A stretch of 64,000 nucleotides of DNA from Streptomyces soli. GTDB taxonomy: Bacteria > Actinomycetota > Actinomycetes > Streptomycetales > Streptomycetaceae. Of the stretch, positions 16,467 to 25,176 are shown one piece after another; within the stretch, counting starts at the first letter, position 1; each line of letters begins with the position of its first letter. A program made the position numbers and the translations under genes. The notes under the pieces are model-generated. The model did not search any database, was not told the DNA's origin, and worked only from the letters and a program-made list of their open reading frames with translations. Where the stretch lies: contig NZ_RJVR01000338.1 in assembly GCF_003999195.1 (NCBI RefSeq), positions 22,375 through 86,374 on the forward strand. Reading direction: 5' to 3'.

Positions 16467-16648
16467 AACGGAATCGTCGTGCAGGAGATCGATTCCCGTG
16501 ACTCCTCCCCAGAGGGGCTTCTCACTCGGCCGCGAGAGCGGCCTCATGACGGACAAGCCCTGCCCGTGTACCAAATGTCACGGGAAAGAGCTTAGCAGTG
16601 CAATCGCCTTTCCCGGATGGATCCGGGGAACCCAGCGCAGGAGTAGTA

Positions 16649-17611
16649 ATGGGTGAAGTCCTCGTCTACGTCGACCACGTGGACGGTGCCGTCCGCAAGC
16701 CGACCCTTGAACTGCTGACCCTGGCCCGCCGCCTGGGCGAGCCCGTCGCCGTCCACCTCGGTCCGGGCGCCGACACCGCCGCGCCGGTGCTGGCCGAGCA
16801 CGGCGCGACCCGCGTCCTGACCGCCGACGCGAGCGAGTTCGCCGACTACCTGGTCGTGCCGAAGGTCGACGCGCTCGAAGCCGCCGCCAAGGCCGTCTCG
16901 CCGATCGCGGTGCTCGTACCGTCCTCCGGTGAGGGCAAGGAGATCGCGGCCCGCCTGGCGCTGCGGCTCGGCTCCGGCATCATCACCGACGCCGTGGACG
17001 TCGAGGCCTCCGACGCGGGCCCGGTGGCCACGCAGTCGGTGTTCGCTGCCGGGTTCACCACCAAGTCCCGGATCAGCAAGGGTGTGCCGGTCATCACCGT
17101 CAAGCCCAACTCCGCCCCGGTGGAGTCCGCGCCGGCCGCCGGTGCGGTCGAGCAGCTGGCGGTCGAGTTCGGCGCGCTGGCCACCGGCACCAAGGTCACG
17201 GCCCGCACCCCGCGTGAGTCGACCGGGCGTCCGGAGCTGACCGAGGCCGCGATCGTCGTCTCCGGCGGCCGTGGCGTCAACGGCTCCGAGAACTTCCACA
17301 TCATCGAGGCGCTGGCCGACTCCCTCGGCGCGGCCGTCGGCGCCTCCCGCGCCGCGGTGGACGCCGGCTGGTACCCGCACACCAACCAGGTCGGCCAGAC
17401 CGGCAAGTCGGTCTCCCCGCAGCTCTACATCGCCAACGGCATCTCCGGCGCCATCCAGCACCGGGCCGGCATGCAGACCTCGAAGACCATCGTGGCGGTC
17501 AACAAGGACGCCGAGGCCCCGATCTTCGATTTGGTCGACTACGGCGTCGTCGGCGACCTCTTCCAGGTCGTCCCCCAGCTCACCGAGGAGATCAAGACCC
17601 GCAAGGGCTGA
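16649..17611 (+). CDS. etfA: Electron transfer flavoprotein alpha subunit
   Basis: A 320-residue FAD-binding subunit of ETF. The N-terminal domain begins MGEVLVYVDHVDG. The C-terminal FAD domain is clear: VVSGGRGVNGSENF, GASRAAVDAGWYPHTNQVGQTG, KSVSPQLYIANGISGAIQH and VAVNKDAEAPIFDLVDYGVVGDL. It works with EtfB in electron delivery from beta-oxidation and related dehydrogenases. ATG at 16649 follows GCAGGAG. A hairpin terminator follows at 17650-17681. Confidence 0.96.
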   Translation: MGEVLVYVDHVDGAVRKPTLELLTLARRLGEPVAVHLGPGADTAAPVLAEHGATRVLTADASEFADYLVVPKVDALEAAAKAVSPIAVLVPSSGEGKEIAARLALRLGSGIITDAVDVEASDAGPVATQSVFAAGFTTKSRISKGVPVITVKPNSAPVESAPAAGAVEQLAVEFGALATGTKVTARTPRESTGRPELTEAAIVVSGGRGVNGSENFHIIEALADSLGAAVGASRAAVDAGWYPHTNQVGQTGKSVSPQLYIANGISGAIQHRAGMQTSKTIVAVNKDAEAPIFDLVDYGVVGDLFQVVPQLTEEIKTRKG

Positions 17612-17649
17612 TCCGGCTCCCCGTGCGACATATGAGACGTACGGCTGCG

Positions 17650-17681
17650 AAAGGCCTCTGCCCGCGAGGGTGGAGGCCTTT
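17650..17681 (+). terminator. Terminator downstream of etfA
   Basis: AAAGGCCTC (17650-17658) pairs with GAGGCCTTT (17673-17681) around a 14-base loop, 38 bases after the etfA stop. The 3' arm ends in TTT, making it one of the more conventional terminators in the window. Confidence 0.72.
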
Positions 17682-17713
17682 GCCCGCACAGGATCACATG
17701 TGAGGATTCGCAG

Positions 17714-19042
17714 GTGACGAACGAGCCTGCGGGAAGCCGCGGACGGCTGCCGCTCTACACCTGGCTGCCGCGCGCCGCCGAGGTCTGGTCGGACCCCGGC
17801 ACCGGAAAATCCACCACAGCGCCGCGCTTTGTCCTTGCGATGATCCTGATCGGCGGACAGGTCCTCCTCACCGCCGCCACCCCGGTCTGGGGCGCCGCCG
17901 CCTCCCTCGTGTCCGGTGTACTCGCCCTCGCCGCCTGGCCGTTGCGGCGCCGCAGCACGCGGCCGAGCGTCGACAGCGCCTGGGTGGAGCGCGCCAAGAC
18001 CGCCGTACGTCTCATACGCCCCGTCAAGGACCCGGAGGGCCCGGTCGTGGCGACCGAGGTCGCCGCTCAAGGTGGGACCGTACTCGACCCGGTGCGCTCG
18101 GCGGCCGCGCTGCGGGCGGCGGCGAACCTGCTGATGGCAGCTGGATCCGACCCCAAGGTGCTGCAACTCGTGGGCGCCGACGAGCCGGAGGACGAGGAAG
18201 ACGAGGCACCGGACGAGGAGCGGGGCGAAACCTGGGTCGGGGACTGTCTGCTGGTCCACGACGACAACGCTGCCTTCGTCCTCGAACTCGACTGCTTCGA
18301 CGACCCGGACGACCCCCACGACGAGGACGAGCGCGAGCGTCAGCGTGCCCTTCTCGCCCGGATCGCCGGGACCTTCGGCGTGACCCCGCCCGCTCTCCCC
18401 GGGCGGCCCGGCGCGATCCCGGACGAACTGCGCGTCACCGCCGACGACCTGCGCGCCTTCGCAGACGCCGGGCTCGCGACGGCGCAGCGCCTGGAGCAGC
18501 AGTTCGCCACGACGGCCGTGGACGGGCCCTCCGACGTCGCCCTGGACCTGGGCAGGACCCGCGCCTGGCCGTCCCGCGTCGACACGATGTCCGTCACCGC
18601 GCTGACCGGCGCCGACCCGGTCCGCATCGCCGCGGTCCTGCGCGGGGATCTGGCAGCCCAGGCTGCCCTCGACCGCGCCCGCGAGCAGCGCGACGAGGAC
18701 TCCGTACCGCCCCTCACCGACGAGTGGGAGCGGCGCTGGCACCTCTACCTGGAGCGCTACGCCGCCCGGCCGGCCGCCGCTCAGGAGCCGGACGACATGC
18801 CTGCGGACCAGTCGCGCTCTCTCACCCCCACGGCCCGTGCCGCGCTGCTCCTGGCCGTCACCGCCGACGGGCCGCTGAGGACCCGTGCGGCCGGTTCGTT
18901 CGGTGTGGGAGCCGTGCCCACGACTCGGCGTATCCCCTGGCCACGGCATCGTAGGCTGGCTGTGGCAGGGGACCGGGTGCTGCTCGCGATCACGGTCTAT
19001 GTCGTGCCGTTCAGCCATCTGTGGGTGGGGACGGTCCGTTGA
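17714..19042 (+). CDS. Membrane protein of unknown function
   Basis: A 442-residue protein of no recognised family. Two hydrophobic helices occupy about residues 40-80, followed by a long soluble region. That region contains a strongly acidic stretch (about 160-215, rich in Asp and Glu) and a charged helical part with WERRWHLYLERYAARP near residue 335. The last 25 residues are hydrophobic again. GTG at 17714 follows GGATTCGCAG, a weak binding site. It sits between etfA and the DUF6986-like gene. Coding bias is normal throughout, so it is a real gene, but no function can be assigned. Confidence 0.7.
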   Translation: MTNEPAGSRGRLPLYTWLPRAAEVWSDPGTGKSTTAPRFVLAMILIGGQVLLTAATPVWGAAASLVSGVLALAAWPLRRRSTRPSVDSAWVERAKTAVRLIRPVKDPEGPVVATEVAAQGGTVLDPVRSAAALRAAANLLMAAGSDPKVLQLVGADEPEDEEDEAPDEERGETWVGDCLLVHDDNAAFVLELDCFDDPDDPHDEDERERQRALLARIAGTFGVTPPALPGRPGAIPDELRVTADDLRAFADAGLATAQRLEQQFATTAVDGPSDVALDLGRTRAWPSRVDTMSVTALTGADPVRIAAVLRGDLAAQAALDRAREQRDEDSVPPLTDEWERRWHLYLERYAARPAAAQEPDDMPADQSRSLTPTARAALLLAVTADGPLRTRAAGSFGVGAVPTTRRIPWPRHRRLAVAGDRVLLAITVYVVPFSHLWVGTVR

Positions 19043-19090
19043 CGGCCGCCCTAGGCGGGCGCTAACTTCACTTCAACGTTTTGTTGAAGT
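19039..19090 (+). promoter_or_regulatory. Promoter with operator-like inverted repeat before the DUF6986-like gene
   Basis: TTGACG (19039-19044) and TAACTT (19063-19068) are 18 bases apart, a good housekeeping promoter. The expected start site falls in a perfect inverted repeat ACTTCAAC-GTTTT-GTTGAAGT (19070-19090), just before the GGAGGG binding site and ATG 19106. Bound protein would block initiation, so repression by an unlinked regulator is likely; no regulator gene is adjacent. Confidence 0.72.
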
Positions 19091-19105
19091 TCTGGAGGGT
19101 GGCAC

Positions 19106-20386
19106 ATGGCGCAGGGTGACACGGTCGGCACATCGCTGGCGGACGCGATCCGGGTCGACATCGGCGCCTCGCTCGCCGGCGTGGACGCGGAACTCGCCCA
19201 TCGCTACCCCGGGGACCCCGGCACCCGCCAGCCCGTGCACACCGTCTACGTACCCGCCGACGCCTTCGCCGCCGACACCGTACGCAGCTGGGGTGACCAG
19301 GCGCTGGCCGCGCTCGACGAGCACGCCCCGGACGCGGAGACCCTGGCCCGGGTCCTCGGCCTCACCGAGGAACTCGCCGGGCCGGTCCACGACCGCGTAC
19401 GCGCCAAGCTGGAGCGCGAGCCGATCGAGGACCTCCGCATCGACTTCGAGGACGGCTACGGACCGCGCCCCGACGCCGAGGAGGACGCCGCGGCGCTCGC
19501 GGCCGCCCGGATCGTCTCCGCCGCCGTCGCCGACCGGAGCACGCCCCCGTTCGTCGGCATCCGTATGAAGTGCATGGAGGCGGCGGTCCGCGACCGGGGC
19601 ATCCGCACGCTCGACGTCTTCCTGACCGGGCTCCTCGACGCCGGGGGCCTGCCGGACGGGCTGGTTCTGACCCTGCCGAAGGTGACCTTCCCGCAGCAGG
19701 TCAGGGCGATGGTCCGGCTCTGCGAGGAGTTCGAGAAGGCGCGCGGGCTCGCCGGCGGCCGGATCGGCTTCGAGATCCAGATCGAGACCACCCAGTCCAT
19801 CCTCGGCCCCGACGGCACCGCCACCGTCGCCCGCCTCATCGACGCCGCCGACGGCCGGGCCACCGGGCTGCACTACGGCACCTTCGACTACAGCGCCTCC
19901 TGCGGCGTCAGCCCGGCCTACCAGTCCATGGACCACCCCGTCGCCGACCACGCCAAGGCCGTCATGCAGGTCGCCGCCGCCGGTACCGGCGTCCGCCTCT
20001 CGGACGGCGCCACCAACGTCCTCCCGGTCGGGCCCACTTCGCAGGTCCACGACGCCTGGCGGCTCCACTACGGACTCGTCCGGCGCTCACTCGCCCGCGC
20101 CTACTACCAGGGCTGGGACATGCACCCCGCCCACCTCCCCACCCGCTATGCCGCCGTCTACGCCTTCTACCGGGACGGCTTCGCCGTCGCCGCCGCCCGC
20201 CTCGCCGCCTACGTCACCAAGGCCGGCGGCGCCGTCATGGACGAGCCCGCCACCGCCAAGGCCCTCAGCGGCTACCTGCTGCGCGGCCTCGACTCCGGCG
20301 CCCTCGACCCCGCCGAAGTCACCGCCGCCAGCGGCCTTGCCCGCCCCGAACTGGACTCCCTGGCCGGCCGCCCGGCATCAGCCTGA
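19106..20386 (+). CDS. DUF6986-type protein, aldolase/citrate-lyase (HpcH) fold
   Basis: A 426-residue cytosolic protein with a HpcH/HpaI-like TIM barrel. DLRIDFEDGYG carries the metal-binding acidic residues, VGIRMKCME and LVLTLPKVTFPQQV are later strands, and GFEIQIETTQSILG holds the conserved Glu. ATGLHYGTFDYSAS follows. It probably makes or breaks a carbon-carbon bond next to a carboxylate, but the substrate is unknown. ATG 19106 follows GGAGGG. Expression appears repressible through the inverted repeat over its start site. The decayed genes begin just downstream. Confidence 0.72.
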   Translation: MAQGDTVGTSLADAIRVDIGASLAGVDAELAHRYPGDPGTRQPVHTVYVPADAFAADTVRSWGDQALAALDEHAPDAETLARVLGLTEELAGPVHDRVRAKLEREPIEDLRIDFEDGYGPRPDAEEDAAALAAARIVSAAVADRSTPPFVGIRMKCMEAAVRDRGIRTLDVFLTGLLDAGGLPDGLVLTLPKVTFPQQVRAMVRLCEEFEKARGLAGGRIGFEIQIETTQSILGPDGTATVARLIDAADGRATGLHYGTFDYSASCGVSPAYQSMDHPVADHAKAVMQVAAAGTGVRLSDGATNVLPVGPTSQVHDAWRLHYGLVRRSLARAYYQGWDMHPAHLPTRYAAVYAFYRDGFAVAAARLAAYVTKAGGAVMDEPATAKALSGYLLRGLDSGALDPAEVTAASGLARPELDSLAGRPASA

Positions 20387-20409
20387 CGGCCCGGCGCGGT
20401 GCCGGCGCG

Positions 20410-20759
20410 GTGCCGGCGCAGGGGTCAGCTCAGGAGTCCTGGTCGACGCTTGACCGGCCGTGGCGGGCGGCCCTGGAGATGGCCTGGCAGTCCTACCGTG
20501 ACGGAGGGATCTCCGTCGGCGCGGTGATCACCGACGGGACGGAGAACATCCTCGGTCGCGGACGCAACCAGCGCTTCGGGTCGGTGTCACCACGGGGCCT
20601 TCTCGTTCACGCCGAGGTGCAGGCGCTGGCCGTGGTTCCGCCCGTGCCGTCGCGCGGCGGCTCGGTCGCGCGGCGAGTCTTCCCGCCACCGCCGACGAGG
20701 CCGTCGAGTGGGTCTGGGATCTGCTCGCCGAGGTCAGGCGAACCGGGGGAACAGCCTGA
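20410..20759 (+). pseudogene. Decayed cytidine/nucleoside-deaminase-like gene
   Basis: From GTG 20410 the frame reads a deaminase N-terminus (WRAALEMAWQSYRDGGISVG, then VITDGTENILGRG) and reaches the zinc motif HAEVQAL near 20610-20630. The expected PCxxC motif never follows; the frame degenerates to Pro/Ser-rich sequence. From about 20680 another frame gives plausible coding (ADEAVEWVWDLLAEVRRTGG) ending at TGA 20757-20759. It is either one frameshifted and deleted gene or two fragments joined. Catalytic completeness is lost. It overlaps the 3' end of the broken amidohydrolase on the other strand. Confidence 0.6.
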
Positions 20760-21340
20760 GCGCGTTGTCGCGCTCCACGCCTCGTAGTTCGTCCTTGGTG
20801 AAGCCGTCGAAGCCGGTGAGGTTGTCGATGTTGCGGACGACCGTGGGTTCCGGGGCGGCGGGCCAGTCCGTGCCGAAGAGGATGTGATCCGAGGTGGTCA
20901 CCTCGAGCGTCGGCAGCAGCGAGTTGCGGCTGCCGGCCAGGGCGGTCTCGTAGTAGAGCCCTCGCAGCACCTCGGTGACGTGTGCGGGATCGATGTCCGC
21001 GTCGTCCGGGCCACGGCCTGACGGTGTGTTCGGCGATCCGCCAGCCGAGCATGGGCAGCACCCCTCCGCAGTGCGCCAGGATCAGCCGCAGCCCCGGATG
21101 GCGCTGGAAGACGCCGGTGTAGAGGGCGTTGGTGATGGTGCGCGCGGTGTCGAAGGGGAATTCGACGATCGAGCTGGGGCGGCCGAAGCCGAGGACGTCG
21201 ATGTGCGGGCAGTCCACCGGGTGTACGAAGACCGGTATCTGCCGGCGTGCCAGCTCGGCCAGGACCGGCTCAAGGGCCGGATCGCCGAAGTAGTGCCCCA
21301 GCACATTCGAGGTCAGCACCACGCCGTCGAGCCGCACGCT
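20734..21340 (-). pseudogene. Amidohydrolase (ACMSD-like) pseudogene, frameshifted and N-terminally truncated
   Basis: Reading leftwards, DGVVLTSNVLGHYFGDPALE starts abruptly near 21340 without the expected N-terminal HxH metal-binding strand. It continues through PVFVHPVDCPH and LILAHCGGVLPMLGWRIAEHT. Near 21020 the frame is lost; the next frame resumes with GPDDADIDPAHVTEVLRGLY, DHILFGTDWP and ERDNALRLFPRFA to the stop at 20734. One indel and loss of the first third make it non-functional. The family removes carboxyl or amide groups from ring acids. Its missing 5' end coincides with the missing 5' end of the adjacent DUF2236 fragment. Confidence 0.82.
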
Positions 21341-21900
21341 GCTCCTGAGCTCCTTCGCCCCCGGGCAGCAGCTCAAACTCCTCGGTTACCTGCCCACCGA
21401 CGCTGACATCGAGGCGATGATGCACCATTGGCGCTACGTCGGATATCTGATGGGTGCCGAGGCGCCGTGGTACCCGGAGACCGTGACGGATGCCTTCAAG
21501 GCCCAGGTGCTGATCTCGCTCGTCGAGGTGCCCAACCCGAGCAAGGACTCCCAGTCGCTCTGCTCGTCCTTCATGGACACCCTTCCTTCCCGCGCAGGAC
21601 GCCCGCGGCCTGAGTCAGGTCTACGGCAAACTGCGGTACAAGGCGCAGCTCGGCCACGCCCGCTTCTACCTGGGCGAGGACAGCTACAGCCAGACGGCCC
21701 TGCCCGACCCCGGGCTGTGGCGCTACGCCCCGCTCGCCCGTGTGATTCCCAACCTGACGCGCGAGACCCGGCGCAAGACCGTCCCCGGGGTGGCCGGGTG
21801 GATCGATCAGACCCACCGGCGCGCGCGTCACGACTTCCTCAACAAGAACCTCGAAGGCGGCGAAGCGAAGTTCAAGCCCGTCGACAAGCTGTCGCGCTGA
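21340..21900 (+). pseudogene. DUF2236 (MpaB/Lcp-like oxygenase) pseudogene, truncated and frameshifted
   Basis: The frame enters at LLSSFAPGQQLKLLGYLPTD and gives the family's histidine segment (MMHHWRYVGYLMGAEAPWYP), then VPNPSKDSQSLCSSFMD. Near 21575 the frame shifts. The continuation in another frame is clearly coding: LSQVYGKLRYKAQLGHARFY, then WRYAPLARVIPNLTRE and HDFLNKNLEGGEAKF, ending at TGA 21898-21900. The N-terminal half of a typical DUF2236 protein is absent. Members are heme oxygenases such as the rubber oxygenase Lcp. It is non-functional, and its truncation joins it head-to-head with the amidohydrolase fragment. Confidence 0.8.
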
Positions 21901-21999
21901 CGCGGTCACCGAGGGCATAGCCGGCGCAGCTGCCCTGCCCGTCCGATCGCCCCCGGTCCCGACCGGGGCGACCGGACGGGACCGGCATGCCGAATGGGC

Positions 22000-22977
22000 T
22001 CAGGCCGGGGCGAGTCCGCGCTCCCGCAGCCACAGCAGCTGTTCGTACGGCTGGGAGCCCCGGCCGCCGCCGTGGTCGCCGAACTGCCAGACGCGGATGT
22101 CCTTCTCGCCGGCGTAGCGGTTGTACGCCGCGTAGACGGTGGACGGCGGGCAGATCGGATCCATCAGGCCGACGCTGAAGAGCGCGGGGGCGGTCGCCCG
22201 GGGGGCGAAGTGGACGCCGTCGAAGTAGTTCAACGTCGAGAAGACAAGGTCCGGGTCGATGCGCTTGTGGACGCTCAGATAGGTCGCGAGCTCCGGGTAC
22301 GGTCCCGTGTCCGCGGAATCCGCACCGCGCCGGAAGTGGCACAGGAAAGGCACGTCGATCAACGCGGCCGCCACCGCGTCCTTGGCGAGGGACGCCACCG
22401 AGAGGGCCAGGCCGCCGCCCTGGCTGGCCCCGGCGACGACGACGCGGGCCGGGTCGACGGCGGGGTGCTCGCGCAGCACCTCCACGGCGCGTACGCAGTC
22501 GGTCATCAGGCGGCGGTAGTAGTAGTGCTCGGGATCCTCCACCCCGCGCGTCATGAAGCCGCCGACGTACTGCGGGCCGGGCATCGGATCCGGGTCGGGG
22601 GTGTCATGGCCCTGGCCACGGCTGTCGACGATGAGATGGGCGTAGCCGGCAGCGCTCCACAGCAGGTTCTCGTGGTAGAGGCCCCGGCCGCCGCTGTAAC
22701 CGATGTAGCTGACCACGGCGGGCAACGGCCCCGAGGCCCCGCGCGGCAACAGCAGCCAGGCCGCGACGGGCTGGCCGCCCCAGCCCGGGAACCGTACGTC
22801 GAAGACATCCACGGTGGTGAGCGGCGAGTCCTCGACGAGCCGGTACTCGGCCGGCCCGGCGGCCGCGTCGCGGGCGGTGGCCAGGGTCTTGGACCAGAAG
22901 CTGTCGAAGTCCTCGGGCTCGGCTATCGCGGGCCGGTACGCGCGCAGATCGTCCAGCGGCATGTCGGTCAGCGCCAT
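22000..22977 (-). CDS. Acetylxylan esterase / cephalosporin-C deacetylase family protein (AXE1, CE7)
   Basis: A 325-residue alpha/beta hydrolase without a signal peptide. The CE7 signatures are visible: RGQG in IVDSRGQGHDT, the nucleophile GASQGGG near residue 185, the acid Asp in GLMDPICPPST and the His in FGDHGGG. The opening MPLDDLRAYRP is typical of the family. It should remove acetyl groups from xylo-oligosaccharides taken into the cell. GAGAAGGGA precedes the ATG. It lies downstream of a LacI-type regulator on the same strand (113 bases), with a ROK kinase divergent, forming a sugar-use locus. Confidence 0.88.
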   Translation of the reverse strand: MALTDMPLDDLRAYRPAIAEPEDFDSFWSKTLATARDAAAGPAEYRLVEDSPLTTVDVFDVRFPGWGGQPVAAWLLLPRGASGPLPAVVSYIGYSGGRGLYHENLLWSAAGYAHLIVDSRGQGHDTPDPDPMPGPQYVGGFMTRGVEDPEHYYYRRLMTDCVRAVEVLREHPAVDPARVVVAGASQGGGLALSVASLAKDAVAAALIDVPFLCHFRRGADSADTGPYPELATYLSVHKRIDPDLVFSTLNYFDGVHFAPRATAPALFSVGLMDPICPPSTVYAAYNRYAGEKDIRVWQFGDHGGGRGSQPYEQLLWLRERGLAPA

Positions 22978-23089
22978 GCGGTATCCCTTCTCGGTCCTTC
23001 TCGATCACAACGCATCGAATCGTCACACCCGTCCGATGTCAATGTTTGTCCTGCTGCCGTGCCCTACCCCGGCCGGTGGGGCACACCCC

Positions 23090-24112
23090 TCAGGCCGCGG
23101 GCGCGATCTCGCCGGAGCCGCGTGCGATGAGCCGACAGGGCAGCTCGACGCGGCTTGGGGGCCCGGCCGAGCCGTCGAGGCGCCGGAAGAGCAGGCGGGC
23201 GGCCGTACGGCCGAGTTCGCCGGGATCCTGGGCGACGACGGTGATCGCGGGGCGCAGCAGATCCGCCAGTTCGAAGTCGTCGAAGCCGACCAGTGCGACG
23301 GGGTGCGCGGGCCGGTTGGCGAGGACGCGTACCGCGGTCACCGTGATCCGGTTGTTGCCAGCGAAGAGCGCGGTCACCGGCTCCGGCCCCGACAGCATGC
23401 GCTCGAGCTCCGCCCGTACGTGCTCGGGCGTGGTCGGCCCGGACGAGATCCAGCCGTCGTGCACCGGCAGACCCGCGGCCGCCATCGCCTCGCGGTAGCC
23501 GCGCAGCCGCTGCGCGGCGGTGTGGATGTGGGGCTGGTCGGCGATGAAGCCGATGCGGCGGTGGCCGTGGGCGATGAGGTGCGCGACGCCGTCCCGCGTA
23601 CCGCCCGCGTTGTCGCTGAGGACGACGTCCGCGTCGATCCCGCCGGCGGGGCGGTCCACGAAGACGGTGGCGACGCCGGCCGCGATCTCGGGCTCGAGGT
23701 AGCGGTGGTCGTCGCTGGCGGGGACGATCACCAGGCCGTCGACGCGCCGGGCGCAGAAGGCCAGCGTCAGCTCCTGCTCGCGTTCGGCGTTCTCCGCGCT
23801 TGAGCCGGTGAACAGCAGGGTCGAGTGGGCGCGGGCGAGGTCCTCGACGGCCCGGCTGAGGGGGGCGTAGAAGGGGTCGGCCAGGTCCTCGAGGACGAGC
23901 CCGATGCTGGCCGTACGGCCTTTGCGGAGCAGCCGCGCGCTGTCGTTGCGGCGGAAGCCGAGCGCGTCGATCGCGGCCTGGACTCGGGCGATGGTGTCGT
24001 CGGTGACGCCGGGTTCCTCGTTGACGACGCGCGATACGGTCTTGAGGCCGACCCCGGCCCGGGCCGCGACGTCCTTCATGGTGGGGCGGGCAGTCCGCGC
24101 GATATCGGTCAC
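23090..24112 (-). CDS. LacI/GalR-family transcriptional regulator
   Basis: A 340-residue repressor. The N-terminal helix-turn-helix and hinge are clear: TMKDVAARAGVGLKTVSRVV, then a hinge helix in RRNDSARLLRKG. The periplasmic-binding-protein-like effector domain follows (GLVLEDLADPFYAPLSRAVE at its start; VALVGFDDFELADLL later). The sugar effector is not deducible. GTG 24112 follows an AGGA element; ATG at 24079 is the alternative start. A perfect palindrome with central CG between it and the divergent ROK kinase is its likely operator, so it probably controls itself, the kinase and perhaps the esterase. Confidence 0.93.
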   Translation of the reverse strand: MTDIARTARPTMKDVAARAGVGLKTVSRVVNEEPGVTDDTIARVQAAIDALGFRRNDSARLLRKGRTASIGLVLEDLADPFYAPLSRAVEDLARAHSTLLFTGSSAENAEREQELTLAFCARRVDGLVIVPASDDHRYLEPEIAAGVATVFVDRPAGGIDADVVLSDNAGGTRDGVAHLIAHGHRRIGFIADQPHIHTAAQRLRGYREAMAAAGLPVHDGWISSGPTTPEHVRAELERMLSGPEPVTALFAGNNRITVTAVRVLANRPAHPVALVGFDDFELADLLRPAITVVAQDPGELGRTAARLLFRRLDGSAGPPSRVELPCRLIARGSGEIAPAA

Positions 24113-24129
24113 GGGCGGATCCTAGGGGC

Positions 24130-24143
24130 TGGACAACGTTGTC
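24130..24143. promoter_or_regulatory. LacI-type operator overlapping the ROK kinase promoter
   Basis: GACAACGTTGTC (24132-24143) is a perfect 12-base palindrome with the central CG typical of LacI/GalR sites. TGGACA (24130-24135) is a near-consensus -35 for the kinase, with GAGACT (24154-24159) 18 bases on and ATG 24166 six bases later. The operator covers the -35 and spacer, ideal for repression. Confidence 0.75.
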
Positions 24144-24165
24144 AACAAAGGGTGAGACTACCGCC

Positions 24166-25176
24166 ATGCGCACCGAATCCACGGCCGAGACGCCTGCCGC
24201 GTCCCGGCCGTCCGCCGAGCCCGGACCCCTTATCGCCGCCCTGGACATCGGCGGCACGAAGATCGCCGGTGCGCTGGTGGACCCCGGCGGCAGGCTGCTC
24301 GTTCGGGCCCTGCGGCCGACCCCGGCCCGGGAGGACGGGGCGACCGTGATGCGGGCCGTCGGCGAGGTGGTCGCCGAACTGCGCGCCGACCCGCGGTGGG
24401 CGGCGGTCGTGGCGGTCGGCATCGGGAGCGCCGGCCCGGTGGACGCGTCCGTGGGCACCGTCAGCCCGGTGAACGTACCCGGGTGGCGCGGCTACCCGCT
24501 GGTCGGCGGGGTGACGGAGGCGGCCGGGGCGCTCCCGGTCGTCCTCACCGGCGACGGAGTGGCCATCGCCGCTGCCGAGCACTGGCTCGGCGCCGCGCGC
24601 GGCTACGACAACGCCCTGTGCATGGTCGTCTCGACCGGAGTCGGCGGCGGCCTGGTGCTCGGCGGGACCGTGCACCCCGGGCCGACAGGCAACGCGGGCC
24701 ACATCGGCCACATCAGTGTGGACCTCGACGGCGACCTGTGCCCCTGCGGTTCGCGCGGCTGCGTGGAGCGGCTGGCCAGCGGGCCCAACATCGCCCGCCG
24801 CGCGCTGGATTCAGGCTGGCTGCCCGCCCCGGGCGCGGAGCCGACCGCCGCCGCCGTGGCCGACTCGGCCAGGGCCGGCGACCCGCTGGCCCTCGCGTCC
24901 TTCGACCGCGCCGCCCAGGCCCTCGCCGCCGGGATCGCCGCGACGGCGACCTTGGTGGAGCTCGGCGTGGTCGTGATCGGCGGCGGCGTGGCCGCCGGGG
25001 CGGGCCCGCTGCTCTTGGGCCCGCTGCGCGCCCACCTCGCCCGTTACGCGACGCTGTCCTTCGCCTCCGGCCTCAAGGTCGTACCGGCCGAACTCGGCAC
25101 GGACGCGGGCCTGGTCGGGGCGGCCGCCGCGGCGGCGCAGGCGCTGCGGCTGGCCGCGTTCACTCCTGGGGGCTGA
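24166..25176 (+). CDS. ROK-family sugar kinase
   Basis: A 336-residue cytosolic kinase. The ATP-binding motif ALDIGGTKIAGALVD is near residues 21-36, the sugar-binding region includes VVSTGVGGGLVLGG, and the ROK zinc motif is seen as GHIGHIS followed by CPCGSRGCVER. The second phosphate motif is VVVIGGGVAAG. It likely phosphorylates glucose or a related sugar (N-acetylmannosamine or xylose are not excluded). ATG 24166 is used; an open frame extends to 24139 but starts inside the operator. It is divergent from and probably repressed by the LacI gene. Confidence 0.92.
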   Translation: MRTESTAETPAASRPSAEPGPLIAALDIGGTKIAGALVDPGGRLLVRALRPTPAREDGATVMRAVGEVVAELRADPRWAAVVAVGIGSAGPVDASVGTVSPVNVPGWRGYPLVGGVTEAAGALPVVLTGDGVAIAAAEHWLGAARGYDNALCMVVSTGVGGGLVLGGTVHPGPTGNAGHIGHISVDLDGDLCPCGSRGCVERLASGPNIARRALDSGWLPAPGAEPTAAAVADSARAGDPLALASFDRAAQALAAGIAATATLVELGVVVIGGGVAAGAGPLLLGPLRAHLARYATLSFASGLKVVPAELGTDAGLVGAAAAAAQALRLAAFTPGG

